Positions 1 through 9,009 of a DNA stretch of 64,000 bases are shown here, piece after piece. Origin of the DNA: an uncultured Phycisphaerales bacterium (GTDB lineage: Bacteria; Planctomycetota; Phycisphaerae; Sedimentisphaerales; Anaerobacaceae). The notes beneath the pieces are model-generated. The model did not search any database. It was not told the origin of the DNA and worked only from the letters and a program-made list of their open reading frames with translations. The translations under genes and the position numbers were made by a program. Location of the stretch: contig CAIODZ010000042.1 of the NCBI GenBank assembly GCA_903857265.1, positions 87,513 to 151,512 on the forward strand. Direction: 5' to 3'. How positions within the stretch are numbered: the stretch's first letter is position 1; each line of letters begins with the position of its first letter.

Positions 1-1
1 A

Positions 2-595
2 CAGACCTACGAAGCCGTCATCGTCCCTGATGTATTCTCAATAGAAGATTTTCTTGCTGTCAGGAATCTGCGTTTCTATTGCGTCAAAGGCGGCAAAATC
101 GCTTTCATAGGCCGGGAACCGCTGACCAGCGCCGGCTTCAAAGAGCTCCTTCAGCGAAGCGTTGCCGTCGATATTACGATGCGTCATACCAAGGGAATCG
201 ACCCGAACCAGGTTTTGTTCATTCCAGCCCCGGACAAAGACAAGGATAACCTGCTGTCCTGGACATCCGATATGATGAAAAAAATCAGCGTATTGCCAAC
301 GGTCAGGATTTCTCCGCCGAGCGATAAGCTTCTTTTTACCCATTACCTTGCCGAAGGCAGAGATATCTTCTTTTTCGCCAATACCGATAACACCACCCCC
401 GTATCTTTCCTCGCGGATTTCAATACCGTCGGCAAAACGCCCTGGGTCTGGAATCCTGATACCGGCAAGCGCGACAAATTTACACATAGCGACAAGTCGG
501 GCGTTTTGAATATCAGCATCAAGCAGGGGGATTCACTGTTGCTGGTTTTTGAACCGGATACTAAAACAAAACCTGCCAAACCGAAAAATAATTAG
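2..595 (+). CDS. Glycoside hydrolase, C-terminal part (5' end outside window)
   Basis: The reading frame is open from the first bases of the window and stops at 595, giving the last 197 residues of a larger protein. The visible part has an alpha/beta segment (VIVPDVFSIEDFLAVRN) and then a beta-rich tail with FFFANTDNTTPVSF and WVWNPDTGKRDKF. A phrase of the type 'responds with anguish to N-T, then W-(D/N)-P-(D/E)-T-G' is typical of the closing beta domains of large secreted glycosidases such as GH106-like rhamnosidases and GH2 relatives. The final residues are Lys/Pro-rich. The internal ATG at 179 is not the start, because coding continues upstream. The family is inferred from the tail only; the catalytic domain is not in view. 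Confidence 0.6.
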   Translation, partial: QTYEAVIVPDVFSIEDFLAVRNLRFYCVKGGKIAFIGREPLTSAGFKELLQRSVAVDITMRHTKGIDPNQVLFIPAPDKDKDNLLSWTSDMMKKISVLPTVRISPPSDKLLFTHYLAEGRDIFFFANTDNTTPVSFLADFNTVGKTPWVWNPDTGKRDKFTHSDKSGVLNISIKQGDSLLLVFEPDTKTKPAKPKNN

Positions 596-631
596 TCCCG
601 TGCGGTTGCTGAAGGTGCAATAAGGAAATAT

Positions 632-1396
632 ATGATTTATCAGGACCTCAAAAACAAAAGGGTTCTCGTTACCGGCTCAAGTTCCGGCATAGGGCAGGCA
701 ACAGCTATTGAATTTGCCAAACAGGGCTGTTTCGTCGGCGTTCATTATTTCAGAACAAAACAGGGAGGCGAGCAGACGTTTGCCGAAGTGAAAAAGCACA
801 GCGACGGTATCCTTCTCAAGGCCGACGTTAGAAGCCAAAGTCAGGTAAACAAAATGGTTGGGCGATTTGCCAAAACGGCAGGGGGGCTGGATATTCTCGT
901 TAACAATGCGGGCGACCTTATCGAACGCCAGCCATTCGAAACTGCCACCGCCGCATATCACGATAATATTTACGAAACAAATGTTCGCTCAATATTTTTT
1001 GTTACTCAGGCGGCCCTGGACTGGTTAAAGAAATCCGCCGGCTGCATTGTAAACGTCGGTTCCGTTGCGGGTCATCACGGCGGGGGTGATGGCGCAGGCA
1101 TCTACGCCGGCGCAAAGGCAGCTGTCGCCACCGAAACAATCGCTATGGCTAAGGAATTTGCCCGGTATGGCATACGCGTAAACACCGTCGCCCCTGGTTT
1201 CATCGAAACACGCTTCCACCAGCGATACAGCTCCGCGCAACGAGTAAAAGCAACTGTTCAGCAAACCCCTTTGGGCAGAAACGGAACTCCCGAAGATATC
1301 GCCATGGCAATTCTGTTTCTCACCAGTTCTGAAGCCGCCGGTTTCATCACAGGCGAATATATCGCCGTCAACGGCGGTCTTTATATGCGTGCCTGA
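632..1396 (+). CDS. SDR-family oxidoreductase (FabG-like)
   Basis: A 254-residue classical short-chain dehydrogenase/reductase, the usual length. The N-terminal cofactor motif TGSSSGIGQA lies near residue 14, NNAG near residue 91, a serine in VNVGSVAG near 139, and the YAGAK (YxxxK) catalytic pair near 155. The C-terminal GEYIAVNGG is typical of FabG-like members. Substrate cannot be told from sequence: 3-oxoacyl-ACP reductase, sugar dehydrogenase and others share these motifs. It starts 36 nt after the glycosidase fragment on the same strand, so co-transcription and a role in sugar oxidation are possible, but this is inference. Confidence 0.85.
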   Translation: MIYQDLKNKRVLVTGSSSGIGQATAIEFAKQGCFVGVHYFRTKQGGEQTFAEVKKHSDGILLKADVRSQSQVNKMVGRFAKTAGGLDILVNNAGDLIERQPFETATAAYHDNIYETNVRSIFFVTQAALDWLKKSAGCIVNVGSVAGHHGGGDGAGIYAGAKAAVATETIAMAKEFARYGIRVNTVAPGFIETRFHQRYSSAQRVKATVQQTPLGRNGTPEDIAMAILFLTSSEAAGFITGEYIAVNGGLYMRA

Positions 1397-1488
1397 ACAA
1401 TCCTTGAAAAACACACATCTTTCTGATACACTCTGTCTGTAAGTCATCATCGCGATTGTGTTGTAAAATATAGACAGGATATTAACTA

Positions 1489-3288
1489 ATGCGAACTTCT
1501 GCACGGACGCAAGGCAAATCATCCTCCTGTGAACCGCTTCACAAAAACCATCGGCGTGCAAATTCCGCGGAGAAAACTTGGGTTATATTGCCGCCTGACC
1601 CCCGTGCCGACCAGCTCGCCAAATCGCTCAAGGTTTCGCCGTTGCTCGCCCAACTGCTCATCAATCGAGGTGTTACCGACCCGCAATCCGGCTCTGCGTT
1701 TCTCAGGCCCAAACTGACCGACCTCATCAGCCCCGAATTGCTTCCAGGCGTTCGCGACGCCGCTAAAAGAATTCAATTGGCAGTTAGCCAAAAGCAAAAA
1801 ATCACGCTCTACGGCGACTACGACGTCGATGGTATCACGGGTGTTGCGATTCTCTGGCAGATTCTTACGCTCCTTGGCGCAAACGTCGATTATTACATCC
1901 CGCACCGCATCGACGAGGGCTATGGCCTTAATGTTGAGGCAGTCGAATCAATCGCCAAAGCCGGAACCCAACTACTGATAACCGTCGACTGCGGTATAAC
2001 CGCTCACGCCGCCGCGGACCTGGCAAAAAAACTCGGCGTTGATTTAATAATTACAGACCATCACCAGTTCGTTGCCACGCTGCCACAGGCGTTAGTTATT
2101 GTTCATCCTGCACTCGATAAGTCATATCCCAACCCTGATTCTTCCGGCTCACTGGTTGCCTTCAAACTGGGCTGGGCCGTCGCGGATCTCTTCAAAACGG
2201 GCCCAAAGCTCAACCCGCAGATGCGAGACTTTATGCTCAACGCCACATCGCTGGCGGCTATGGGCGCCATCGCCGACGTTATGGAGCTTCGAGGCGAAAA
2301 CAGGACGCTCACAAGTTTCGGTCTGAGTTTGCTCTCCGATACCAAGTTGCCCGGCCTGCAGGCCCTTATCGAATCAGCCGAGCTTACCGGCAAAGGCCTC
2401 GACAGCTATCATATCGGTTTTCGTCTTGCTCCTACGCTAAATGCTGCGGGAAGAATAGGCCACGCCCGTTTGGCAGTCGAGCTGCTGACTTCTACCTCGC
2501 TTGCCCACGCCACGCAGGTTGCCGAGTACCTCAAGAGTCAAAACGGACAGCGTCAGCGGTTCGAACGCAAAATTTACAACCACGCCTGCCAGATTATCGC
2601 CGAAAAGGGCCTCGACAACCCCGAAAGGAAAACCATTGTGCTGGCTGATACTTCCTGGCACAGCGGTGTTGTTGGTATTGTCGCGTCTCGAATCGTCGAT
2701 AAATTTTCCCGCCCCACGATTATAATTAACTCCGGCTCAACGCCCGCACAGGGGTCTGGGCGTTCTGTCCCCGGGTTCGATATTCTCGCAGCAATCTCTG
2801 CCTGTTCAGAGCACCTCGTTACTTTCGGCGGGCATAAAATGGCTGCGGGAGTAACAGTCCTACCGGAAAATATCCAGAAATTCGCCGATGCCCTCGAAAC
2901 CTATGCTCAACAGCATTTGTCCAAGGAGCAGTGTGTTAGCAAGCTCAATATTGACGCCCTCGCGTCATTGTCCGAGTTCAGTTATGAAAACGTTTGCGAA
3001 ATGCAAACACTCGGCCCGTTCGGGCAGGGCAACCCCGAGCCGCTGTTTGCCACAAAGGGGGTTCGTCTTTGTTCTCCGCCTCGCAGGGTAGGGGCAACTG
3101 CCGACCACCTCCAGTTTGCCGTTACAGACCAGACCAATTCAATCCGATGCATTGGCTTTAGGATGGGGCCGCTCGAAAAGAAACTGCTCGAACGCGATTG
3201 CTTTGATATTGCATATCACGCTGCGATTGATTCGTTCAACGGCAACCGCTCAGTCCAGTTGGTTATCGAAGACATCCGTTTCGAGTAA
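1489..3288 (+). CDS. recJ: Single-stranded-DNA-specific exonuclease RecJ
   Basis: A 599-residue RecJ, a 5'-3' single-strand DNA exonuclease of recombination and mismatch/base-excision repair. The DHH phosphoesterase core shows LYGDYDVDGITG near residue 108, DCGITA near 167 and the signature DHH in IITDHHQ near 189. The DHHA1 domain has SGRSVPGFD and FGGHKMAAG near 447. The C-terminal OB-like domain contains GPFGQGNPEP. All metal-binding Asp/His positions that can be recognised are kept. The N-terminal 30 residues are basic and atypical, so a slightly later start is possible, but no better ATG stands out. It converges with the transglutaminase gene with only 5 nt between them. Confidence 0.93.
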   Translation: MRTSARTQGKSSSCEPLHKNHRRANSAEKTWVILPPDPRADQLAKSLKVSPLLAQLLINRGVTDPQSGSAFLRPKLTDLISPELLPGVRDAAKRIQLAVSQKQKITLYGDYDVDGITGVAILWQILTLLGANVDYYIPHRIDEGYGLNVEAVESIAKAGTQLLITVDCGITAHAAADLAKKLGVDLIITDHHQFVATLPQALVIVHPALDKSYPNPDSSGSLVAFKLGWAVADLFKTGPKLNPQMRDFMLNATSLAAMGAIADVMELRGENRTLTSFGLSLLSDTKLPGLQALIESAELTGKGLDSYHIGFRLAPTLNAAGRIGHARLAVELLTSTSLAHATQVAEYLKSQNGQRQRFERKIYNHACQIIAEKGLDNPERKTIVLADTSWHSGVVGIVASRIVDKFSRPTIIINSGSTPAQGSGRSVPGFDILAAISACSEHLVTFGGHKMAAGVTVLPENIQKFADALETYAQQHLSKEQCVSKLNIDALASLSEFSYENVCEMQTLGPFGQGNPEPLFATKGVRLCSPPRRVGATADHLQFAVTDQTNSIRCIGFRMGPLEKKLLERDCFDIAYHAAIDSFNGNRSVQLVIEDIRFE

Positions 3289-3293
3289 CGGTT

Positions 3294-4775
3294 TCACTTT
3301 CCGGGTTCGACTGTTATTTTTTCGACCCTGAATTTGCCTAATGTCGTCGCTATGTTGAAGAAGTTCGCCGGCTCGCCGTTGCCTGATGCCAGCGCGATAT
3401 GTCCCGCGTCGAATTTTCCGAGGGCGCCCGCTTTGAACGCCGAATCAAGCCCGACCCATTTGCTGCCTATATACGCTTCCGTCCAAGCGTGTCCGCCAAA
3501 GCCGGTTTTGCCCTCAAAATCATTCACGTATGCCACGCCCACTGTTACTTTTGCCGGTATCCCTGCCGCCCGGCACATCGCCGCGCACAGGACCGCGAAT
3601 TCCGTGCAGTCGCCTCTCCTGCTCGCCGCGACTTCCGTTGCCGAGGCGTATCCAACCGAAAAGCTGATGTCTTTTACGTATTTAGACACAAATTCCTCTA
3701 TCCTTTTTGCCGCCTCAGCCGAATCCTTTGCGTCGTCCACTGCCTGTTTCGCCAGTGCGATTATATTTGCATCGTCGCTCTGCACAAATCTGCCTGGCTT
3801 CATCATCTCTGCGATATTCGCGTCTGTTCCCTTATATGGGAATGTTCCGCCTGTCGGAATACTCACTGGTTCGACGGTTACTATCACTGTTCCGTCTTCG
3901 AGTTTCTGAACCCGCTGGTTATCGCTTGACGGTATCGTAAGATTTGTTGTTTGAGCGATCGGTTTCAGGTAATACGTAATCGATTTAGCTGACCCGACAT
4001 TTTCCAATGGCTCAGGACTTGCCAAAAACATCTTATTTATTATTTCAGCGGGCTGGTTGTTGCTCATCGCGAATTCTTTTGTGCAGGCGAGCATTTCCAC
4101 ATTCATGCCTGCTATCTGCATTATGCTTTTTAACGCCCGTAATTGCTCGTCAACGTAACCAATTGAAACAATCTCGCCGGTTCCGGGCATACTCATAACC
4201 GTCTCGACTTTTGTCAGCGACACGATTCGGCCCAGCAAATCGACATCCTGCTTTGCCCCGACTTTCACGCGGGAAGAAACAGCAGCCATTATTCCGGGAC
4301 TGAACACATTTACATCGTAACTTGTGCCTTCTTTAAGTTTTTTCTCCAGCTCAATCAGGCGCAGTTCCTCCGCCATAATCGCTCCCTTTGGCCACGCAAT
4401 AGTGTTTTCCTGTACGGCCCCCATTCCTGTCGTTCGCGTTCGGACCGTTCCGTCTTTGCCTATCGTCCCCTCGGTTTTCATCATTACCATTCCCATATCC
4501 TGTTCCGAGGTGAACGATATCGGCTCTCCACTTATCGTCTCAACGCAGATTTCCTTTGTCTTCATCAGAACGGTCTTTCCCATTCGAGTTAGTGTCATAT
4601 CGACGGTTTCTGTCGTTGTAACCCGCTCGCCTGTCACGACCCTGCTGTGTATCCCGTGCCCGATCTTAGTCCCATCCACGAATACAGCGTAGTATTCGAC
4701 GTCATCGGTTTGCCCCAGTGCCAAAACGGCGAATTGCAGAACGATAAGCCCAATCGCGAAAATTTTTGCCTTCAT
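3294..4775 (-). CDS. Secreted transglutaminase-like cysteine peptidase-fold protein
   Basis: About 493 residues with a signal peptide (MKAKIFAIGLIVLQFAVLAL). The C-terminal third is a transglutaminase-like domain: Cys in RRGDCTEFAVLC (near 390), His in GHAWTEAY (near 430) and Asp in WVGLDSAF form the expected Cys-His-Asp triad. The first 300 residues are a beta-rich domain with no family I recognise. Such proteins act outside the cytoplasm as peptidases or amidases, and no substrate can be assigned. Three ATGs lie close together; the one at 4775 has a GGGG ribosome site 6 nt before it and begins the signal peptide cleanly, whereas 4787 would give only four extra residues. It diverges from murE across about 110 bp. 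Confidence 0.82.
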   Translation of the reverse strand: MKAKIFAIGLIVLQFAVLALGQTDDVEYYAVFVDGTKIGHGIHSRVVTGERVTTTETVDMTLTRMGKTVLMKTKEICVETISGEPISFTSEQDMGMVMMKTEGTIGKDGTVRTRTTGMGAVQENTIAWPKGAIMAEELRLIELEKKLKEGTSYDVNVFSPGIMAAVSSRVKVGAKQDVDLLGRIVSLTKVETVMSMPGTGEIVSIGYVDEQLRALKSIMQIAGMNVEMLACTKEFAMSNNQPAEIINKMFLASPEPLENVGSAKSITYYLKPIAQTTNLTIPSSDNQRVQKLEDGTVIVTVEPVSIPTGGTFPYKGTDANIAEMMKPGRFVQSDDANIIALAKQAVDDAKDSAEAAKRIEEFVSKYVKDISFSVGYASATEVAASRRGDCTEFAVLCAAMCRAAGIPAKVTVGVAYVNDFEGKTGFGGHAWTEAYIGSKWVGLDSAFKAGALGKFDAGHIALASGNGEPANFFNIATTLGKFRVEKITVEPGK

Positions 4776-4884
4776 AATCATCCCCATATTTCTAGGTTAT
4801 TTGGAGTTTGCGAATATCTTCTCTGATTAGTATAAACCTTTCATTGCATCCGGCAAGTTATCATTCTAAAATACTCCTAATGCT

Positions 4885-6333
4885 ATGAATTTTGATGAAC
4901 TGTTGACGCTTGTTCGTTCGGGCAATTCACCCCGGCTGTGCGATGATTCCCGTATCGTCGAGCCGGGTGATATCTTCGTCGCCGTCAAAGGCCCAAATGT
5001 TGATGGCCGCGACTTTATCCCCCAGGTCCTTGCCAAAGGCGCAAAATTCATCGTTTGCCAACATCCCTGTACGGGTCACGAGTCACGAGGCACGGGTCAC
5101 GTCGTTATTACTGTCCCTGATTCCTCTCTTGCTCTTGCCGTTCTTGCCCAGGCCGCCAATGGCAACCCTGCTGATAAACTCACCAATCTTGCCGTTACGG
5201 GAACCAAGGGCAAAACCACTGTAACTTTTCTTGTTCGCTCCTGCTTTCAGGCCGCCGGGGAAAAATGCGGCCTCATAGGGACCGTCATTTATGACACCGG
5301 CATCGATGCCTCACCTGCGCCGCTTACCACCCCCGATTGCCTGACTATCGCAAAATCGCAATCACAGATGCTAAAAGCCGGCGCAAAATATATGGTCATC
5401 GAGGCCAGCTCTCACGCCCTTGACCAGAACCGAGTCGCCGCGATTAATTTCAAAGCCGCGGCCTTTACCAACCTCACAGGCGACCACCTCGATTATCACA
5501 AAACCACCGAAAATTACCTGGCCGCCAAGTCAAAGATATTCGAGACACTTTCTCCCGACGCGACAGCCGTTCTGAATAAGCAATCCTCTTACTCGAAGGG
5601 AATCGCCGCGATTACCAAGGCCAAAGTTCTCTGGTTTGCTGTTGATGAAGAAGCCGACTTGTCTGCCGAAATTCATTCGATTGATGATTCCGGCACAAGT
5701 TTTACGCTTCGGTATCAGGGGCAAAGTATCCGTATAAAAACACCTTTGCTTGGCCGATTCAACGTCGCCAATCATCTTGCCGCCGCGGGCTTGTGTATGT
5801 CTGCGGGCCTCGACCTCAAAACCATTGCTCGTGGTTTATCCTCTCTCGAAGCCATTCCAGGCCGACTTGAAAATGTAAAATCTGATGCGCCGTTTACCGT
5901 TCTCGTCGATTTCGCCCACACCGACGATGCTCTTGATAATGTTCTTTCAACTCTCAAGCCATTGTGTAAGGCCCGTCTCATCGTCGTATTCGGCTGCGGC
6001 GGCGACAGGGACAAAACCAAACGACCCCGTATGGCAAAAGTCGTCGAGAAATACGCGGACATGGCAATCGTAACAAGCGATAACCCAAGGACCGAAAATC
6101 CAGACGATATAATCAGTCAGATTGTCGCCGGCTTCAAAGACCCCGGCTCACCAAAAATAAAAATCGAGCCCGACAGGAAAAAGGCGATAGCTCTTGCCAT
6201 TGAATCGGCACGAAAAAATGACGTTATTATCATTGCCGGCAAAGGCCACGAGAATTATCAAATCATCGGCAAGCAAAAATTCCCCTTCAGCGACCAGCAA
6301 ATTGTTCTCGATTTGCTAAAAACTAAAAAATGA
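4885..6333 (+). CDS. murE: UDP-N-acetylmuramoyl-L-alanyl-D-glutamate--diaminopimelate ligase MurE
   Basis: A 482-residue Mur ligase that adds the third amino acid to the peptidoglycan stem peptide in the cytoplasm. Domain 2 has the ATP loop TGTKGKTTVTF near residue 106 and the carbamylated-lysine region ending in YHKTTENY. Domain 3 has the motif DNPRTENP near residue 400; DNPR is the known signature for meso-diaminopimelate rather than lysine. Its stop overlaps the murF start by 4 nt (ATGA), so the two are translationally coupled. An odd stretch with a 10-bp direct repeat is present in the N-terminal domain (5071-5101), adding the residues TGHESRGTGH to a surface loop without breaking the frame. 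Confidence 0.95.
   Translation: MNFDELLTLVRSGNSPRLCDDSRIVEPGDIFVAVKGPNVDGRDFIPQVLAKGAKFIVCQHPCTGHESRGTGHVVITVPDSSLALAVLAQAANGNPADKLTNLAVTGTKGKTTVTFLVRSCFQAAGEKCGLIGTVIYDTGIDASPAPLTTPDCLTIAKSQSQMLKAGAKYMVIEASSHALDQNRVAAINFKAAAFTNLTGDHLDYHKTTENYLAAKSKIFETLSPDATAVLNKQSSYSKGIAAITKAKVLWFAVDEEADLSAEIHSIDDSGTSFTLRYQGQSIRIKTPLLGRFNVANHLAAAGLCMSAGLDLKTIARGLSSLEAIPGRLENVKSDAPFTVLVDFAHTDDALDNVLSTLKPLCKARLIVVFGCGGDRDKTKRPRMAKVVEKYADMAIVTSDNPRTENPDDIISQIVAGFKDPGSPKIKIEPDRKKAIALAIESARKNDVIIIAGKGHENYQIIGKQKFPFSDQQIVLDLLKTKK
5071..5101 (+). repeat. Direct repeat inside murE
   Basis: ACGGGTCACG occurs at 5071-5080 and again at 5092-5101, with a related AGTCACGAGGC between. The stretch is in frame and encodes Thr-Gly-His-Glu-Ser-Arg-Gly-Thr-Gly-His in the N-terminal domain of MurE, between two beta strands. 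It looks like a short repeat inserted or expanded in a tolerant loop. Confidence 0.6.
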
Positions 6334-7706
6334 AAAAACTTTCGATTGAAAATTTGGCCAAAATAATAAAGGCGGGTCGTAAGACATTGGGCACAAATTG
6401 TGACGTTACTGATGTAAGTACTGATTCACGAACAGCAAAACCCGGCGACTGTTTTTTTGCCATTTCGGGCGATAATTTCGATGGTCATAACTTTTTGGCC
6501 GACGTTTTCGCCCAAGGTGCCGCCTGTGCCGTCGTCAGCAAAGACATTCCAGCCGACGAATTTCCGGGTAAAGCGACTCTTCGGGTTTCCGACACAATAA
6601 AGGCCCTGGGCGACCTCGCCTGTTGGTATCGTAATGATTGTAAATTCAAGGTCATCGCAATCACCGGCTCAGCCGGCAAAACAACAACAAGACAAATTGC
6701 TCACCATGTTCTTAGCCGGTATTTCAGGGTTTTCCAGTCGCCCAAAAGTTTCAATAATTTTATAGGGCTGCCTTTGACATTGCTGGGGGCCGAGCCGAAT
6801 CAGCAAATTATTATTGTCGAACTGGGCTCAAACCATCCGGGTGAAATTGAGTATCTGACCCGAATCGCTTTGCCGGATATCGCCGTGGTTACCAATGTTT
6901 ATCCTGCCCATCTTGCCGGCTTTGGCTCCGTCGAAAAAATCGCCGAAGAAAAATTATCGATTACCAAAGGTCTCGCGTCGTCGGGCGCTCTTATCATTAA
7001 CGCTGATTGCCCGCCATTGCTCAATACTGCCCGTCGGGCCGGCTTAATTTTCAAAACTTTTTCTTGTTCCGCATCCGCTGATTACTTCGCACGCGATATT
7101 TCCGTCGGGCCGCTTGCCAGTGGGTTAACTATCGATGGTATGCCTGTCGAAGTTCCGATTCCTGGCAGGGGGAATGTTGAAAACGCCCTCGCTGCCTGGG
7201 CAATCTGCTCAAATCTTGGTATTACAGCCGAACAGTTTGCCGATGCCATAAAAACCATCAGCCCCGTTTCGATGCGAACCGAGATATTGCAGCTTGGCTC
7301 ACTCACCGTTATATCCGATTGCTATAATGCCAACCCTGCCTCGATGAAAAACGCATTGGATATCCTCGCGAACCTTGCCGGCAGTCGAAAACGCAGGGCC
7401 GTCTTTATTTGCGGCGATATGGCGGAACTCGGCGATTCCGAGCAGATTTTACACCTTCAGCTCGGCGAACAAATCGCAAAAGCAGGGGTAAATCTCCTCA
7501 TCACGCTCGGCAATCTCGCCGCCGTTGCCGCGGAATCTGCGAAGAAGACCTTGCCTGACATTCAGGTCAGTAGCTTCACAAGCAATACAGACCTTTGCAA
7601 TAACTTGCGGAATTTGATAAAAGATTCCGATATAATACTGGTCAAGGGCTCACGCGTTAATAAGCTTGAGCTTGTTGTTGATAAACTAAAAAGTTATCGT
7701 CAGTGA
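6330..7706 (+). CDS. murF: UDP-N-acetylmuramoyl-tripeptide--D-alanyl-D-alanine ligase MurF
   Basis: A 458-residue Mur ligase that adds D-Ala-D-Ala to complete the peptidoglycan pentapeptide. It has the N-terminal UDP-binding domain (STDSRTAKPGDCFFAISG near residue 30), the ATP loop TGSAGKTTTRQ near 111, FNNFIGLPLTLL, the ELGSNHPGEI motif, and the C-terminal domain with DCYNANPASMKNAL. The length and motif order are normal. It overlaps murE by 4 nt and reaches the mraY region directly, so it is the middle gene of a murE-murF-mraY operon. Confidence 0.95.
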   Translation: MKKLSIENLAKIIKAGRKTLGTNCDVTDVSTDSRTAKPGDCFFAISGDNFDGHNFLADVFAQGAACAVVSKDIPADEFPGKATLRVSDTIKALGDLACWYRNDCKFKVIAITGSAGKTTTRQIAHHVLSRYFRVFQSPKSFNNFIGLPLTLLGAEPNQQIIIVELGSNHPGEIEYLTRIALPDIAVVTNVYPAHLAGFGSVEKIAEEKLSITKGLASSGALIINADCPPLLNTARRAGLIFKTFSCSASADYFARDISVGPLASGLTIDGMPVEVPIPGRGNVENALAAWAICSNLGITAEQFADAIKTISPVSMRTEILQLGSLTVISDCYNANPASMKNALDILANLAGSRKRRAVFICGDMAELGDSEQILHLQLGEQIAKAGVNLLITLGNLAAVAAESAKKTLPDIQVSSFTSNTDLCNNLRNLIKDSDIILVKGSRVNKLELVVDKLKSYRQ

Positions 7707-7780
7707 ATCGTCAGCCCGTCCGGTTCGGCCTGATGCCGGCGGCGGGGCGGCGGTTACTGGTCACGGAAGACGAAAATAAA

Positions 7781-8920
7781 ATGATTTATCATCTTCTCTG
7801 GTTTTTTCGTAACTCAGTTACCCATAAACTGGGTTTCTACGCCTATCAGGAAGTGATGTTCCGCGCCTTCGCGGCCCTGCTGACGGGGCTGGTTATCGCG
7901 CTTGTGCTCGGTCCCCCTCTTATTCGCTGGCTTATGCGGAAAAAAATCGGCGACCGCCCCGAATTCTATCTTGCGTCCCTCAATGAGCTTACAAAGCAAA
8001 AAGCCAACACCCCGACTATGGGAGGCCTGATTATAATTACCGCCGTGCTTGGCTCCACCGTTCTCTGGGCCAAGCTTAACAACCCCTTCATCCAGAAGGC
8101 AATCATCCTCGTCCTGTGGTTCGGCGCCCTCGGCGCGGTTGACGACTGGCTAAAGCTTACCGCCGAATCGCATCATCGCAGCCGGGACGGTCTCAAGCCC
8201 TGGGAAAAAATCCTCTTCCAGTTCGGCGGCGCAGTTCTTATCGCCTCCTTCCTCTATATCGATTTCACCAATATCGAAGACGGCCGAAAATTCTGGCTTC
8301 CCTTCTATAAACATGGGCTCCCCTTAGCCAACTGGATGTTTATTCTCATCGCCATTCTGTATCTGTCCGCCACCAGCAACGCCGTCAATCTCACCGATGG
8401 TATGGATGGTCTCGCAGCCGGCTGCACGGGTATTGCCTCATTTGTTCTTGCTGTTCTCTGCTATGTCGCATCCGAACCAATGAGCCGGACATCTACCACC
8501 ACATGGTCGAGCTATCTGCTCTTGCCTGCTATCCCGCAGGCGGGCGAGCTGGCCATATTTTTTTCCGCTATCCTCGGGGCAGTCCTCGGTTTTCTGTGGT
8601 TTAACTGCCATCCCGCACAGGTCTTTATGGGAGATATCGGCTCGCTGCCGCTCGGCGCAGCCATGGGTTACGGTGCGCTTGCCACCAGAAATGAAATTCT
8701 TCTGCTTATCATCGGCGGCGTCTTTATGATAGAGCTTTTCAGCGTTATCCTGCAGGTTTCCTATTTCAAATACACGGGCGGCAAACGCCTTTTCCGTTGC
8801 GCTCCAATCCACCACCATTTTCACCTTATCGGCTGGTCTGAACCGCAGGTCGTTGTCCGTTTCTGGCTTGTTGCCGCCGCATTTGCCGCTATTGCCCTGG
8901 CCACCCTCAAAATACGCTGA
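7781..8920 (+). CDS. mraY: Phospho-N-acetylmuramoyl-pentapeptide-transferase MraY
   Basis: An integral membrane enzyme that links UDP-MurNAc-pentapeptide to undecaprenyl phosphate, forming lipid I. Family hallmarks seen: TPTMGG near residue 72, the NLTDGMDGLA metal/UDP motif near 202, and the histidine cluster HHHFHLIGW near 343, with about ten hydrophobic segments. I chose the ATG at 7781 (379 residues, MIYHLLWFF), which matches the usual MraY N-terminus. A GTG at 7703 overlapping the murF stop would add 26 residues that are not hydrophobic and do not resemble MraY. Final gene of the mur operon here; a glycosyltransferase follows after about 90 nt. Confidence 0.93.
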   Translation: MIYHLLWFFRNSVTHKLGFYAYQEVMFRAFAALLTGLVIALVLGPPLIRWLMRKKIGDRPEFYLASLNELTKQKANTPTMGGLIIITAVLGSTVLWAKLNNPFIQKAIILVLWFGALGAVDDWLKLTAESHHRSRDGLKPWEKILFQFGGAVLIASFLYIDFTNIEDGRKFWLPFYKHGLPLANWMFILIAILYLSATSNAVNLTDGMDGLAAGCTGIASFVLAVLCYVASEPMSRTSTTTWSSYLLLPAIPQAGELAIFFSAILGAVLGFLWFNCHPAQVFMGDIGSLPLGAAMGYGALATRNEILLLIIGGVFMIELFSVILQVSYFKYTGGKRLFRCAPIHHHFHLIGWSEPQVVVRFWLVAAAFAAIALATLKIR

Positions 8921-9009
8921 ACAAGTCGAATCGCGGGTAAATCTGAAATAGAAAATAGTAAACAGGAAAATTTTCCGTTATAATACCCTTCCCCTGACAG
9001 GGGATATTT

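Noticed and set aside
7703..7780. 26-residue N-terminal extension of MraY from a GTG start
   Set aside because: The added residues are not hydrophobic and unlike MraY; the ATG at 7781 gives the usual N-terminus.
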